64,000 nt of DNA from Hypoxylon rubiginosum (Eukaryota > Ascomycota > Sordariomycetes > Xylariales > Hypoxylaceae), in the NCBI GenBank assembly GCA_902806565.1, contig CADCXA010000025.1, forward strand, positions 2,294,001-2,358,000, in the 5' to 3' direction. The position numbers and the translations under genes were made by a program. The stretch's first letter is position 1, and each line of letters begins with the position of its first letter. Positions 23,729-36,700 of the stretch are shown in pieces. Below the pieces are notes generated by a model. That model searched no databases. It was not told where the DNA came from and was given only the letters and a program-made list of their open reading frames with translations.

Positions 23729-25652
23729 CAGTGTTTATGATATATGATATTTGATAGAATAGAGGGCGCAACGAGGTAACAATACGACTCATAACCTAGG
23801 TAATAAGGTAATACGCGTATGTAAGTGAACGAATGTAGTATCTAGGGCTTGCGCGTTTCCGACCGTGACGATTTTAGGATGGAGGCAACCTCGAGCGCAG
23901 ATAGGCCGGATCTTGCTTTGCTTAGCCTTACTGCTTCGTCAATCGCGTCGTATTCCGTCAATCCGGTGGCAGCCCTCGACCAGATAAAGAAGGTAGCTAA
24001 GGGAGGTGGTGCAGACGATTTCCACGCCCGGTCACTTGGAATGGATAAGTACCTATAGACTCTAGAGCCACACAAGAGAAAACGTAGACCGAGACAGGCA
24101 GGTTAGAAGGCAGGGGAGATAGACGCAGGTATAAAAAAGCAAGCAGGTTCAGGAGAAGTGTAGATCTTGCAGCAATTGAGCGTCAAGTTCAGGGTCTGGG
24201 GAACAAACGAATGGGGTGAATGGGATTGCCTCCTGGGTATAGGGGAGATGCATCATCCGCCAGCCTCGATTCGTGATGTTTCGCCTGTGTGGGGCTCCCT
24301 ATAATACTCACAGTCTACAGATCCCATCGGTCCCATCTACCCACAGATATATTGGGAAGATAGGACTGTAAGAGGAAGGTGGCCGAAGGAAGCGGCAGAG
24401 CTGCTGTTTGGGGACGACACAGCCGAAAATGACTAATCCGAAGAACAAGATAATGGTTCAAAAAGGGCATAGATAGCTCTGGTAATACAGGGATAATTCA
24501 GGGACCGAAAAGAGGGACAGGAAAATAAAAATAAAACGATACATAGATAACGACGGTATGTATAAGATAATAGTGTATGTAACCTACACGTATAAGTAAG
24601 AAAAGAAGAAAAGACAAAACAAACACTCCAATGTTAGGTTAGAACTTCTTTAGAGTTGCCAGATAGTCCTTGTTTCTGGATCGTGATGATACCTAAGTCT
24701 CTCCTATCTGGTAGTCAGAGTCGGCCAACCCGGTCCCGGCAGCCCGGGCGAGCTTCTGCTTATTAATTATCGTATACCTAGGGTATAGGTATAGTATATA
24801 CACGTGTAATTTCTAAGAGAATATTATTAGCTGAGGGCGCATGTGATATGCAGAAGGCAACAAAACGGCGACCGCTTCGTCAGGATTTTTGCCTTATACT
24901 CAGCCGATGCGAAGTGGCTTGCTGAGTGAGTTGCCTGCCTACTAGTTAACTCGAGAAGCAAACGCAAATATTACCTCGTACCGTATCATGAGTCACTCGC
25001 TTCCGATGGGTTCTTATCTAATACCACACCTAAGTAAACCAACTCCCTCAAGCTGAGGGCAAACAGTCAGACAGTTGGACGGGGCTAGAGAAACGCCTTG
25101 TGTTCCGTACCTCAAGGGGAAAAAAGGCTCGGCAGGCGTGTTACTATCTGGTTGTCCGTATTGTTACATCCTTTATTATAGACCAGATATAGGGACCAGA
25201 TATAGTCACAGGTATATCAGTTAATATTTCTAACCGGAGCTGCAGCAGTGAACTAACTGCCCGCACTGCTGGGGTTTCTTCGATCCAACATAGTCTCTCG
25301 AAAGAACTGATGAGTCGTTCGTCGTTGAATCTTCAAAGTGGACTGTTTCAACTGCTGCATTGCCTAGGTAATTCGTACCACGGACACGGTAATACATAGT
25401 CCGACAAAAGTCCCGGAGCCCCCGTAGGGTTACTCGTCAGCTAAAGTGGTGAAGCCGGCCGGAGGAAGAGGAAAAGACAAATTGGCCGTGCCAGCAAGCC
25501 AGAGCCAGCGAGCTTAGCCAGAAGCAGGGGTGGAAGGATGGGAGGATGAGGGATGATATCGTTTACATCTGATTGATGATGAATACGTGTTTGTAATAGA
25601 ATTGGTCGATTGCTCGCTTGCCAGCTTGCTCGCCCGTCCGAGGCTAATAAGG

Positions 25653-25680
25653 TAATCTGTAATCTGTAATCTGTAATCTG
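25653..25680. repeat. Tandem 7-mer TAATCTG, four copies
   Basis: Four perfect copies in non-coding sequence. Confidence 0.9.
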
Positions 25681-25966
25681 AGCCACAGCCGAAAAAACAA
25701 ATCAATGGGGATCTTCACAGGTGTTTAGGTCGCGTGCGTTGTGGGTTTGTGGGTTGCGAACTGCCCGAACCCTGACGGCTTCATGACTTTTTCTGATGGA
25801 AGATAGACGATCGTCAAAAAGAAAGTCGAACCTGAAAAAAAGGTGCGTTGGTGCATTCCAAAAGGTACTGTACGGAGTTCATTTGTCCGTCTATCATTGG
25901 CCGGATGAAGTCCACCTTTTCCGCTTTCTCCACTTCCCTCCACTTTTTCTTTCCTTTCCCCCCCCC

Positions 25967-25996
25967 TTCGACTTCGACTTCGACTTCGACTTCGAA
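25967..25996. repeat. Tandem hexamer TTCGAC, four copies plus one variant
   Basis: Four perfect TTCGAC units and a fifth TTCGAA. They create an Asp-Phe repeat in a chance ORF. Confidence 0.9.
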
Positions 25997-26554
25997 TTTT
26001 CCAAGGTCGTTCGCTACAGGCTTCTATTAGGCTTCTGGAAGCCTTCGAAGCCTAGAAGCCCCCAAGGTTGCCCAAGGGTTGCCCACGGTCGCCCGGCCTG
26101 GCAGGGGTCTCCCGGGCCACGACGCAGGGAACTGCATGGCTGGCAGCCAGTCACATCGCTATCCTCTCTGAAGCTTGTCGGTTTTAGCGGGTTCTGCTTA
26201 CGATGCAAGCGTGGAACCAGAGGAACCAGAGACGTAAGCAGACCTGAAAGTTCGGTCGTCTACTGCAAGTGGACGGCAGCCCCGAAAGCCTATCGCATGG
26301 AAGGTTTGGAACTTTTTCCATTCACCATTCACCATTCACCACTTCCGCGGTCAATCTCGCCATCCCTATCCCTATTATTGGCTTATTGGCTTATTGGTTT
26401 ATTGGTCCCAATAATCCCAATTATTAACCAGATAGATTTCCTCCTGCAGCGGTTATGAAAGTTACCGACCAGTCTTCTACCAGTCTTCCATCAGCCGCAT
26501 GGATCAAGGGACGATGACGGCTGTATGAGATTTGTTACTTTGTATTTGTATCCA

Positions 26555-26584
26555 TACCTGTACCTGTACCTGTACCTGTACCTG
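26555..26584. repeat. Tandem hexamer TACCTG, five copies
   Basis: Five perfect consecutive units in non-coding sequence. Confidence 0.9.
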
Positions 26585-26830
26585 TATACATACTTACCCT
26601 TATAACATAAAGATACCTACATGTAGTACTATCACCTAGAAGGACGCCGTTATACGTAGAGGGCAGGTCGGACGGGCAAAGCGACAAAATCATCAGTCCG
26701 TCTTGGTCGGGAAGGTCGAGGGGTAAAAAGTAACCGTGTACGAGCCACGAGCCTGGCCTGCAACAATCAATACAATACTTTTTAAACCTCCCTGCCATAG
26801 GCCATAGGCTGCCATAGCCTACCTCATGTA

Positions 26831-26858
26831 GACAGGCAGACAGGCAGACAGGCAGACA
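26831..26858. repeat. Tandem 8-mer GACAGGCA, 3.5 copies
   Basis: Perfect short tandem array in non-coding sequence. Confidence 0.9.
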
Positions 26859-27480
26859 GTAGAATACGCCTGGGCATGTATTATATTGTACCGCAGATAG
26901 TACACTACTACTAAAACTTCAGGGCTGGTTCTGTGGTTTTGTAGATGCAGTGACATGTCAATCCACTCGCACGCATACGTTAATGTAATGTAATGTATTG
27001 CACACACGCAGCTCACAATGGGATATGATTGACGGCCCCCAACTTCCCGCATCTTTCCCAAAGCACATTCTCGACCCAAGAATCAAGAATCGCGATGCAG
27101 ATACACAGATACACACACAGATACAGATGCGGACCAATATCTCGACACCACCCACAACACGCAACACGGCATTTTCCATCTTCCGTCGTCAATGACTTTA
27201 TCTCCCTGTTTTTCGTGGTGAATCGAAATGTTACTGCCTAGGAGGTATTCTCGAACCAATACTAATTTCGCCAACCACCTGCTCCGTACATGTAAATGTA
27301 GGCTCCATTTATTACTTGTACATAAATCTAAGAGGATGTATGTACATTTGTGGAAAGGCTAGGATACACAATGTACCTACTGTACCTAAACATGTATGTA
27401 CCAGCTTACATGTAAACGATCCTACCGCTAGGTTTTAAAGTTAGCGCGTCCGTACCTACGTACAAAGTACCTGTACCAGT

Positions 27481-27524
27481 GGACCTTGGGAGGACCTTAG
27501 AAGGACCTTAGAAGGACCTTGGGA
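27481..27524. repeat. Tandem 11-mer GGACCTTRGRA, four copies
   Basis: Four consecutive 11-base units. The outer two read GGACCTTGGGA and the inner two GGACCTTAGAA. It lies about 1.1 kb upstream of the phosphodiesterase start. Confidence 0.9.
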
Positions 27525-28639
27525 GTTTCCAAAGCACCAAAGCACCAAAGCAAAAGCTCACTGCCGTCGCACTAAAAACGACAGCCGATTCATCGCAGAC
27601 TCGCCAGACCTTCATCTTTTGTCCCCCCCTTCCCTTTCCCTCTCTCTCCTATTGTTACAATCCACTTTGGGACCTTTCAGCCTACCCTCTTCTATACCCG
27701 TCGGTATCTCAAGTCATTGTTTGTTACTTTTACCTTGATCACCTCGAAAATAACACGCTATTCTTTTTTATTTTATTTTTTGTTGTGTCTCGAAACGTCA
27801 CGTCACATTAATCCGACTGTACAATATCCCTTCCCGACCACTCATCGACCGACCTTCGACCTTCGACCTTTGTGTGCTACGTGCTGTGTGCTGCCCAGGT
27901 GCCAGGCCAGGCTCTCGACTTTGCTTAATAGATTAGGTAGTTTCGAAAGTAGGCCCAGTCGACCAGTAGCCTTTTTTTTTTTGTTTCTTCTTTGGCCTCG
28001 ACCCTGACCCTCGCGGACATCCCTTATTGCTCATACACTAAAAAAGAATCCGCGAACCCTCGATCAAAAAGACCGACGTTGCGAAACGCATTGTCGCTCC
28101 CGTTCGAGTGTAACATCCCTTCCTTTCTCTGGAATCCCAGAGTGAGGTATGAGGCGACCACCACTTCGGCCCCTTCCACACATACGATCATAGTAGCACG
28201 CATATGTGTGCGTCTTCGCCTGTTCCGAGTCCCATGTTACTAATCCGCTGTACCGTTTCTCGATATCTTCCTTCGAAACCCCATAGCCAGTAACTGCGGC
28301 GCACCTATACTGTCGCATGCGCCTCTTGTCCTTTTCCGAATTCTGTGGATGGTTGACTTTGGAAGCGTGACCTGATCTGAGTGGCCAGCCTGTCAAAGGC
28401 ATCCCCGAATCTCGAGTCCGACCTTGCGCGCCGATTAACATTCTTTCCGTCGCACACACGATATACTAAAACAGCCGCGAGCTGAGACATTGTTAAACCT
28501 TACTTACGACTCAATTGATTATTTCTCATATACTGGTGCTTGCTCGCGCAGTGTATTTCGATCGCGGCACCAATTGCGACGGCTGATTACCTTGGCGGAA
28601 GCGCTCCAGTCGCCAGACTGGATGCCATAGCCCGCCGTG

Positions 28640-31424
28640 ATGGATAGTGCAACATGTAATGTCATCTACGTGGATCGTAATGTACTCGAAAATCGATCAC
28701 TTGGATCCTCAGGCCCAGAACTGCTCGAGTCCGGCGAACTGGGAGATAATCTGGGACTTCTGCTAGATGCCTTTGGCGATGGTTAGTCCCTAGCGCGACG
28801 CTCGTCTCAGTCCGATAGCTAACATTTTGTTATAGTGCACGTGTGCGCAAGCGGCGCTGCTTGCATATCTAAACTGGTTCACTTACATGACACGTCTATG
28901 GTAGAACTCAAGCCAACGCTTGTACTGATCGACACACCGCACAATGAGCAAGCATTAGAACCGATGTCGCCTGAACGGGACCACTCGCCTTGTTCCGAAG
29001 TCTCGCAAGGCAACCAGGTAGACGACTACCCGGTAGGAGAATTATACGGGTTAAGATTACTCGAGCGAATTGTCTACGAGACTCATCTTAGGAGCCTCTC
29101 AAGACTGGTCGTGCCTATTCCCGTCATCAGCTTCCCTCTACTACGGACCCCACCAGCGAACGACGGCGCGAACGATGTTCCTTTGCAGCCAGCTTATGCA
29201 GACTACCTCTCAGAAACCCCGGATGTGACTAGCAGATCGTTGACTAGTCGTGCTCTTCTAAGAAAATGTTTAGACTCCGGCGCCGTGGACGTAATGGCAA
29301 GTCCGCTGCACATGAAAACTCTCACGACACTCGAAGTTCACGCATATCGAGCTCACAAAGAAGCTGCTAGGGATCAGCAAGCAGCGCTAGAGGTTCGGAG
29401 AGGCCGCAAGCGATCATGGGTGGGCGTGCACGAAGAACAGCCTTACTCGTACCTTAGAGAGGCCATGGTATCTGGGTTAATGAGGGGGATTTGTCTTTCG
29501 GGTGCAGAGCCTGAAGATCGCATTGGAACCGTCAAGATCAACGTCCCATCCGAGCGCCGTTCGGAAATCGCCGTGGCCGTAGGCAAGTGGCACTTTTGCG
29601 CCCATGATTTCTGTGACGATTCTCTCCTCATCGCCGCCATTCTCATGTTCAAGCATGCGTTTTCCATGCCTGAACTATCGCATTGGCGAATACCGACGGG
29701 TAGGTGACCCATTTCTATCATCCACTCCGAGCCCCTTGACTAATAAGTATAGATCAATTAACGTCGTTCCTCGTCGCAACTCGAGCGGCCTATAATACTT
29801 TCGTACCCTACCACAATTTCCGGCACGCTGTCGATGTTCTCCAAGCGACTTTCAACTTCCTTGTTCACGTCGGAGCCTTGCCACCTTATCCTTCCCAACC
29901 CGGCGCTCCCATCGAGTCGACACAGAAATCTCCGCTCTCGACTTTGCTGAGGCCTTTTGAGGCATTAACCCTTCTCATAGCTGCAATCGGTCACGACGTC
30001 GGCCACCCCGGCGTGAATAATGGTTTCCTGGTTGTGCTCAACGCACCCCTGGCGCAATTATATAATGACCGGTCCGTTCTCGAATCCTTCCATTGTGCGG
30101 CGTATTCGCAAATACTTCGGAGATATTGGCCGAGGGTCTTCGAGGATACAAAGATGCGTAGTCTTATGATCAGCTCGATTCTAGCAACGGATATGGGCCT
30201 ACACTTCGATTATATGAACAAACTAACCGACCTCGAAAAGAAGTTTCACGAGGGCAATTCCATCGAGGGTTGGAACGAACGTATGCGGGAAGAGCAGACA
30301 GCGTTCGTTTGCTCGTTACTGATCAAATGCGCCGACATCAGCAATGTTGTATGTGCTAAGTTTACTAAAGACCTCGGCAGAATAAGTTGAATATTAACTA
30401 ACGGATTCGGTAGGCACGGAAGTACGAGGCTGCGCTCCAATGGATGTATATTCTCTGTGATGAATTTTCGCGGCAGGCGACGATGGAGGGCGAGATTGGC
30501 ATATCGTCTTCCCTTGTTTCACCACCGAAAAAGGATTTCTTATCATTAGCCAACGCTCAATTAGGCTTCATGAATATGTTTGCAATTCCCCTATTTCGAC
30601 AGGTCGCTGATGTACTGCCTGCCATGCAGTATACTGTTGCAGAGCTCGAAACCAACAAAGCTCTCTTTCAAAAAACAGTGGAAGAAATTCCGGGAATGGA
30701 CGAGGAGCGAAGGAAGAGATTAACTGAAGGGTTGCTCTCACCACGCTCTCTGAGTCTGGCTGTTCAGCCAGATGGTGTCGAAATTTCCCCGTTGGACACA
30801 ACGAAGTGCGATTTGGTCGCAAACCACGCTGAAATGAAGAAAGCTGGTTCGTCACCCCCGGGCCAACCAAATCATGTCCCTAATATCCCGGGGCAATACA
30901 AAGAGATGAACGGTGTCTCACCCGGATTCGATAGCGTCGCGGATTTCGCAGCAAGCGATCCGTTCAACATAAACGAATCTGAGAACAGAGTGGTGGGACA
31001 CAACGGCAAGCAGCGTTGTAGCGAGACGACGGACGGCAGCAATTCGGTGCCGCCGGGGGATTGGCAGTCGCAAGCTACGAGTGCTACTACTGGTAAGATG
31101 CCACTTTCACCAAGCACTCAAGGTACCAGCATTGTCAGCCAAGACTCTATCGAGCGTTCGTCTAGCGTCCCCGTCACAACGGTCACAGCACCCGATTGCC
31201 GAGAGCCAGCAACTGACTGTTGCGGAATAGCAAGCGATTGTCGAGGGACGGCACCGACGGAAAGCTTTGATTCGGTCAATTCTGAGGAGGATTCTAATGG
31301 AAATACTCTCAAACCCGACAAAGCGCTCAAGAAAAAAACTAGCAGGTTTAGAATGAACGTTTCGACGTTTTTCCGGAGAAATAAGGGCACAAGTTCTCCA
31401 TCCTCTGTCGGGTCGCAAAGCTAG
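28640..31424 (+). CDS. PDE2: High-affinity cAMP phosphodiesterase (PDE2/PdeH class)
   Basis: Class I 3',5'-cyclic-nucleotide phosphodiesterase that hydrolyses cAMP and so damps PKA signalling (family knowledge). Four exons: 28640-28781, 28836-29699, 29753-30348 and 30414-31424, with introns of 54, 53 and 65 nt carrying CTAAC-type branch sites. The product is 870 aa. The start MDSATCNVIYVDR at 28640 sits in a short first exon whose phase matches the next. The metal-binding HD-type site is clear: YHNFRHAVDVLQ near residue 355, GHDVGHPGVNN near 415, and SSILATDMGLHF, then ADISNV joined across the last intron to ARKYEAALQWMYILCDEFSRQ. The C-terminal ~250 residues are Ser/Thr-rich and probably disordered, ending in a basic TSRFRMNVSTFFRRN segment. 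The neighbour downstream on the same strand is the PAS kinase. Confidence 0.93.
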
Positions 31425-33710
31425 ACGTGGCAAACTAGCTTTCGAGACGGTACGAGGTGTAAAAGACACGGAACACATTAGTCGACCGCGTTGACAAGTC
31501 GTTAGCAAGCGTTTGCGAACTAATGCCCAATCAACCAAGCGGCCATGGACTACGGCACCGCCACCGCAGCCACGAAACAAATTTCGCAAGGCGATGACAG
31601 GGATCAGTCCCGAGCTCGTCACGCATATATATGGTGTATACTAGTGAGCTATGACAGGACGAGGACACTCGATGTTCCAATGGATTAACCAAAATTCCAG
31701 GAAGTAGTGGCCAGTAAGGAGTAAGAAAACCGGAAGGGGGAAAGGGGGCCATCGGCGGCAACGGAGTTTACCTTAGCAGAGATGCATGCATGGCGTTTAG
31801 GAAAACTGGCTTCTGGCTTGTGTGGGATTGGCATGCAGCTTCTAGAGAAGAAGCATGTATGCGGGATAGGACACACAGCGGAGTTTTACGTTCTTAGATG
31901 GGAACTATATACTTGAGGAGAGATACCTTTACGGGCCCATAGGAGGGCTATCGAAGAAAAGAAAAGAAATATGAAACAAATGTGCGAGGCAATCCTTGAC
32001 ATTGCTTCCCTTATCAAACCGTCAAGTGTCATCGTTCTTAGGTGTTGAGGTTTATACAGCCTTGATACATGTGTAGGAGCATGTCGGACAATGGGGGAAT
32101 AAAACCCGAGAATATGAGGTACCAAAGCCAAAAGTTCCCCTGACCCAATGGTTATGGCACACTGCAAGATGAGAAAATCTATTGCTTGAAGATATGGATA
32201 CGGATATGGTAGGGGACTGGACGATCTGGACCCCCACGATTTCGAGATGAATGGATATTTTAACTGTAAAGGGTTGCATGCAGCCCCTTGGCTTACAAAA
32301 TACATGAACTGGACTTGGGGTAGCGAGGGTTGATTAGCTTGGAATTGACGACTACGTACATGAGCGAGTTAGTGGAGGTGTGTTTTAGTATGTCATGAGC
32401 GTTGTCGCCGCTGTTCTCGCAGCCGCTAGAGGCGCGCCCTCAGATGGCTGAAGCTAGTATTAGCGTACGCCCCTGCTAGTTGACATCATAGCCCGTCGGT
32501 ATAGAGGATCTTGAATTATTCGGCAATGTCTTTTTTTACAAGGAGTTGAGCAAACATGGACTTGTAAGGTATGAGGTATATCTTATATCTTTTCTAATGC
32601 AACTGATAAGATCACTAATCACTGCGTGTGAGTTGTGAAAATTTAGAATTAAAAAAAATAAGGGATGGTAACCTTGAATTAAAATGTTGAACTTTTACGG
32701 GAGCTTGCGTTGAACTGGGTGTTTGTACTACCTCTTGTAAAAAGACCCTGAGAGTTCGTCCGATTCATCGATTTAGTCAAGGCCAAAAGGGTAGTTAGAT
32801 TAGATCGTATCTTAAATTAGTTAATAGCTTCCCTCCTCTAAATGTATGGAAATATTCGATAATTGAGCCTCCCTAGGTGGCCAATTGAGCAATTGAATGT
32901 TTACAAGTTTCGAGATGTCTTAACCTTGAAAGAAAATGAGTGTTGAGATTTGTTTGTGTTGGGCGTTGACAGGTAACCAGGTAGGTATCAACAGCCGACC
33001 TAAGCCCTGTCAAGGGTTCCCCAGCTTTCGGGGGGACAAGCAGACAGTGGGCATGCGCCACGGTTGGCCAGTCTGCCAGTACGGTTTGCGGTAAGGTAAC
33101 ACCCGTAACACCTGATTTTAAAGGTGGGATCTAGGCTCTAGGCTCTAGGCTCTAGGCTCTAGGCTGCCAGAAGCCGAGTGAGTGTCGGCAAGCGGACTTA
33201 AACTCGTTCCCCCCCCACTACTAAACTCCAAACCACCCGCTGAACACAGTAGCAGTCAGCAGTCCACAGCCTGCAGCTCGCACATTGAACAGGCTACAGA
33301 TTACAGATTACAGGCTACAGGCTTCAGGCTAGGTACCTAAAAGGCAGTGCTGGCGACCATCTTGAAAGGAAAACAGACGAATTCGGGAGGCATTTCGACA
33401 TCCAGAGTCCAGACATCCCCATCACATCCCAATTTCCATTGCAACTATTTTCTCCATCAGACCTCTAATAACCCCTCCTTGCCCGCGTCCGCCTCCACTA
33501 TCAGCTTACCCTCAGGCCTCAGGTAGATACCGCATCCTACGTGCGGTACAATATCGTCTGTACTTCTTACCTTTCTACCCAACTATTTCGCTGCCGGTAT
33601 TCTCTCTAACCTCTTTTTTCTTCCTTTTGTTTTTGCCTCACTTACCACTCTCCCGTCCAGATTTGTTGCGCGCCGGCCGTAGCACACTTTTCCATTGCCA
33701 TCCCTCCGTT
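31425..33710. other. Spacer between phosphodiesterase and PAS kinase
   Basis: Contains the PDE 3' UTR, AT-rich sequence around 32.5-32.9 kb, a heptamer tandem repeat at 33131-33165 and degenerate TACAGATTACAGGC repeats around 33.29-33.33 kb. From 33.4 kb the plus strand is pyrimidine-rich and is probably the kinase promoter and leader. No gene is supportable. Confidence 0.55.
33131..33165. repeat. Tandem heptamer CTAGGCT, five copies
   Basis: Five perfect copies about 600 bp upstream of the PAS kinase start. Confidence 0.9.
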
Positions 33711-36700
33711 ATGAAACATATCCATGGTGGAAGCCAAATCAAGGACAGTGGTGAGTTTCGAGGTTGAAACGACACATGCTATCCATGCCCATGGCCACTG
33801 ATCCTGCTACCCACCTACAAGGCGTCGAGAACATTCAGCAGGATGGAGATGCAGAACCCCAACGCGGCCGCGGCTCTACGAGGAGCAACAAGCTCTCGGC
33901 ACCCCTGCGAATACCCAAGAACCGCAGTACTGGGAATCTCGCCGTCGTATCTGAGTTTCCCGAGAGGCCAAGGTTGAGGTTTTCCTTCGACGCAGGATCA
34001 GGTGTGGCAGAATCTGACCAAATCACAAGGTACGTTATGCCAAAACCCGAGAATAGGGAGAGGGAGAGAGAGCTAGGCTGGGCATATGGACACACGGACA
34101 CACGGGCACCACGGGGAAGGATGGATTACATGTGTACACCACCTTCATAATGTCACATGCGTGTGTGCGTGTGTGTGTGTGCTCAGCCGCCTTATCATTA
34201 CACACCGAAGAAAGTCCAGGTGTAGAGACAGAAAAAGAAAAAGGAAAACCGCACAGTTTAAATACCAAAACCAGATTCAAGTCACTAGCGACTAATATCT
34301 TTTGGCTGTCTCAAAAACAACAGATCTCCCATAATCACCGAACATGACCATGGGCTGGGCATATCTGGTTTACGACGCATCCGCCAGTATCCTTCTCCGC
34401 GTACCCCTACGATGCCCTCGACCGCAGTTTCTTCCCGAAGTCCTTCGGCAGGCCTCCCTCGATCCACGTCCATGTCCGTACTGCTCCCTTCGGGACACCA
34501 CACTCCCATAACAACCGGCCCCGCCTCCCCCAACTTCGGCGAAGACTTGTCTCGCTTTCCTTCCGAGTCCCTACACTCCTTCTCCTTCGCTCACCAGTCC
34601 GAAGAGTTTATCCACAACCGCCAGAACGTATTGAAACGATCCATAGAATTTATGAAAGACCGCATGGGATGGGCCATTTCTTCGAATGCCGCCATCGCCA
34701 GCGCTCAAGCCAGAGCCAGCGGCGACGTCGAAACCCAGAATATGCTTAATCTACTTGCCAGGGCGCAGCTCGTTGGGGCCGGAAACCTACCAAATGCCGA
34801 CCCTTCTGTTGTCCCGGGTCCGTTGACCGGGCCTGCTCAACTCTCACTGGAGAATGTGTTCGAGAAGGACTTCATACCGAGGACAAGCAGTCCCGAATCC
34901 TTTGTAACTCCGCTCGTATCTCCTACCACGATGCGAGGACCTGCCGTAGATCAGATACCGGTTTCCACCGCGCAGTCTACAAGTAGCGAAGTTGCTACAC
35001 CTGTGTCTATTCAAGTAGAGTCGTTACAGGACCACGCAGATTCGGAAAACTCCTCGAGGACGCCGACGAACGAGAGCGGCACGACAGCTCAGACGTCACC
35101 GCCAGAATCGAGGCGTCCAAGCCTACGAAGAACGTTTACGGATGTAGTATCAGCTGGGATGCAACAAAAACTCATAGATACCATGGCACAGCCCTTCCTT
35201 ACCGGTGCAGCGGAAGGCTATCTCGAGGCGTTGGCATCTCCAACATTACCACCGTCGATTATGGGTTCGGCACTCCACGGGCCTAACGCTTTAGGACCCG
35301 CGGTACATGGCCACGCAACTCGGTGGGTTCCGGCCGCGCAGGCGATATTCACGACCGAGTCTAAACCCCCGTGGACGATATTAGCCGCGAATGATTTAGC
35401 TTGTCTCGTTTTTGGTGTCACCAAGGCCGAAGTTCGTAACATGGGTATCTTAGAAGTAGTACAGGAGGAGAGACGAGCATGGCTAGAAAATAAACTCCTC
35501 CATGCTGATCCTGACAACGTAAGGCAGACGGCTGTGGAAACTGCCCCTCCACCTGCTCCCCCTTCAGCTGCCTCTTCGTTACTGGGGGGTCGTGGCGGCA
35601 TCACAGCACTTCTATTAAGTAAACCTAACTCGAGGGCACAGCCTCGAAAGCCTCCGGCTCGGCGTGCACAGACTGTTCATAGCGGGGATACCACGCCGTC
35701 GAAATCACGAGGCTCAACTCATCGCAGTTCGAAATCTAGGGGGGTATTGCTTTGTGGCGACGTTGTTCCCATACAAAAACGTAACGGCGCGACAGGCTCC
35801 GCTAGTCTGTGGGTTAAAGAGAAGAGAGTAGGGTTGATTTGGGTCCTGGAAGAAATCCACGAAGACGTAGCCTTGCTAAGTCTCGATGAAGAGGGCATAG
35901 TTACTAAAATATCAGGAGAAACAGGGCCGATATGGGGAGAAGAAAATCTACAACCAGGCCAGGATGTCGGCAAGCTGATTCCCCGTATACCCCGTCAAGG
36001 TATCGATCCTAGATATGGCGCTCTCGACTACGCTCAAATCGCCAAACGGAAGTATTTCACTTGCCGAAATGGAGAAAAGGTCAATATTCCTGCTATGATC
36101 TCCCAAACAAGGGGTCAAACCGAGCTTCGTGTTTCGAGTTTTCCCCATATTGCCGGAATCATTGTAGTTTCCCCAGAATCCCTCAAGATCAAGAGTTCCA
36201 ATTCCGCATTCTGTGGGGCTCTCTTCGGTTACGAGAAACCTGAGGGACAGTCCATTAACAACTTGATACCGGACTTCGACAAAATACTCGAAATCTTAGT
36301 GGATCACGAAGGGGTTCTGCTCCAGGACGGCATAGTGGTGCCGGAACATAGCTTCAGAAAGGCGTCGGCTTTGTTAGCTCTACACGACGGCAGGCCAGAT
36401 GCAACCGCCACTTTCTTAAACCCTGACGGGCTTCCAGCCAAGCATCGCGATGGTACAGAACTAAAGATTGATGTTCAGATGAGAGTAGTCAAAAGCGAGA
36501 AGCATTCCGATAGCGACTCAGGTGGAAGTGACGACGAGTCGCACGTTAAAGAAGAAGCTGTCACGACGACTGTTGAATCAGAGATGGTCTATGCATTATG
36601 GGTTACCTATTCACGGCACTTGCACGCATCTTATGCCAGGCCGTCGATTATGACTAATCCTGTATCTCCGCTACTGTCTGGTGCAGTCTCACCCTTACAC

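Larger units (their letters stand above)
20582..28639. other. Gene-poor spacer, about 8 kb
   Basis: Largest interval without a confident gene. It holds at least six short tandem repeats, two perfect hairpins near 22.1 and 22.6 kb, and an unplaced 87-codon ORF (23465-23728, minus). A 220-codon plus-strand ORF at 25796-26458 crosses microsatellites and is not credible. The final kilobase (about 27.6-28.6 kb) is pyrimidine-rich on the plus strand and is probably the phosphodiesterase promoter and leader. Confidence 0.55.

Noticed and set aside
25796..26458. 220-codon plus-strand ORF in the large spacer
   Set aside because: It runs through TTCGAC and C/T microsatellites, has patchy repeat-driven composition and no domain.
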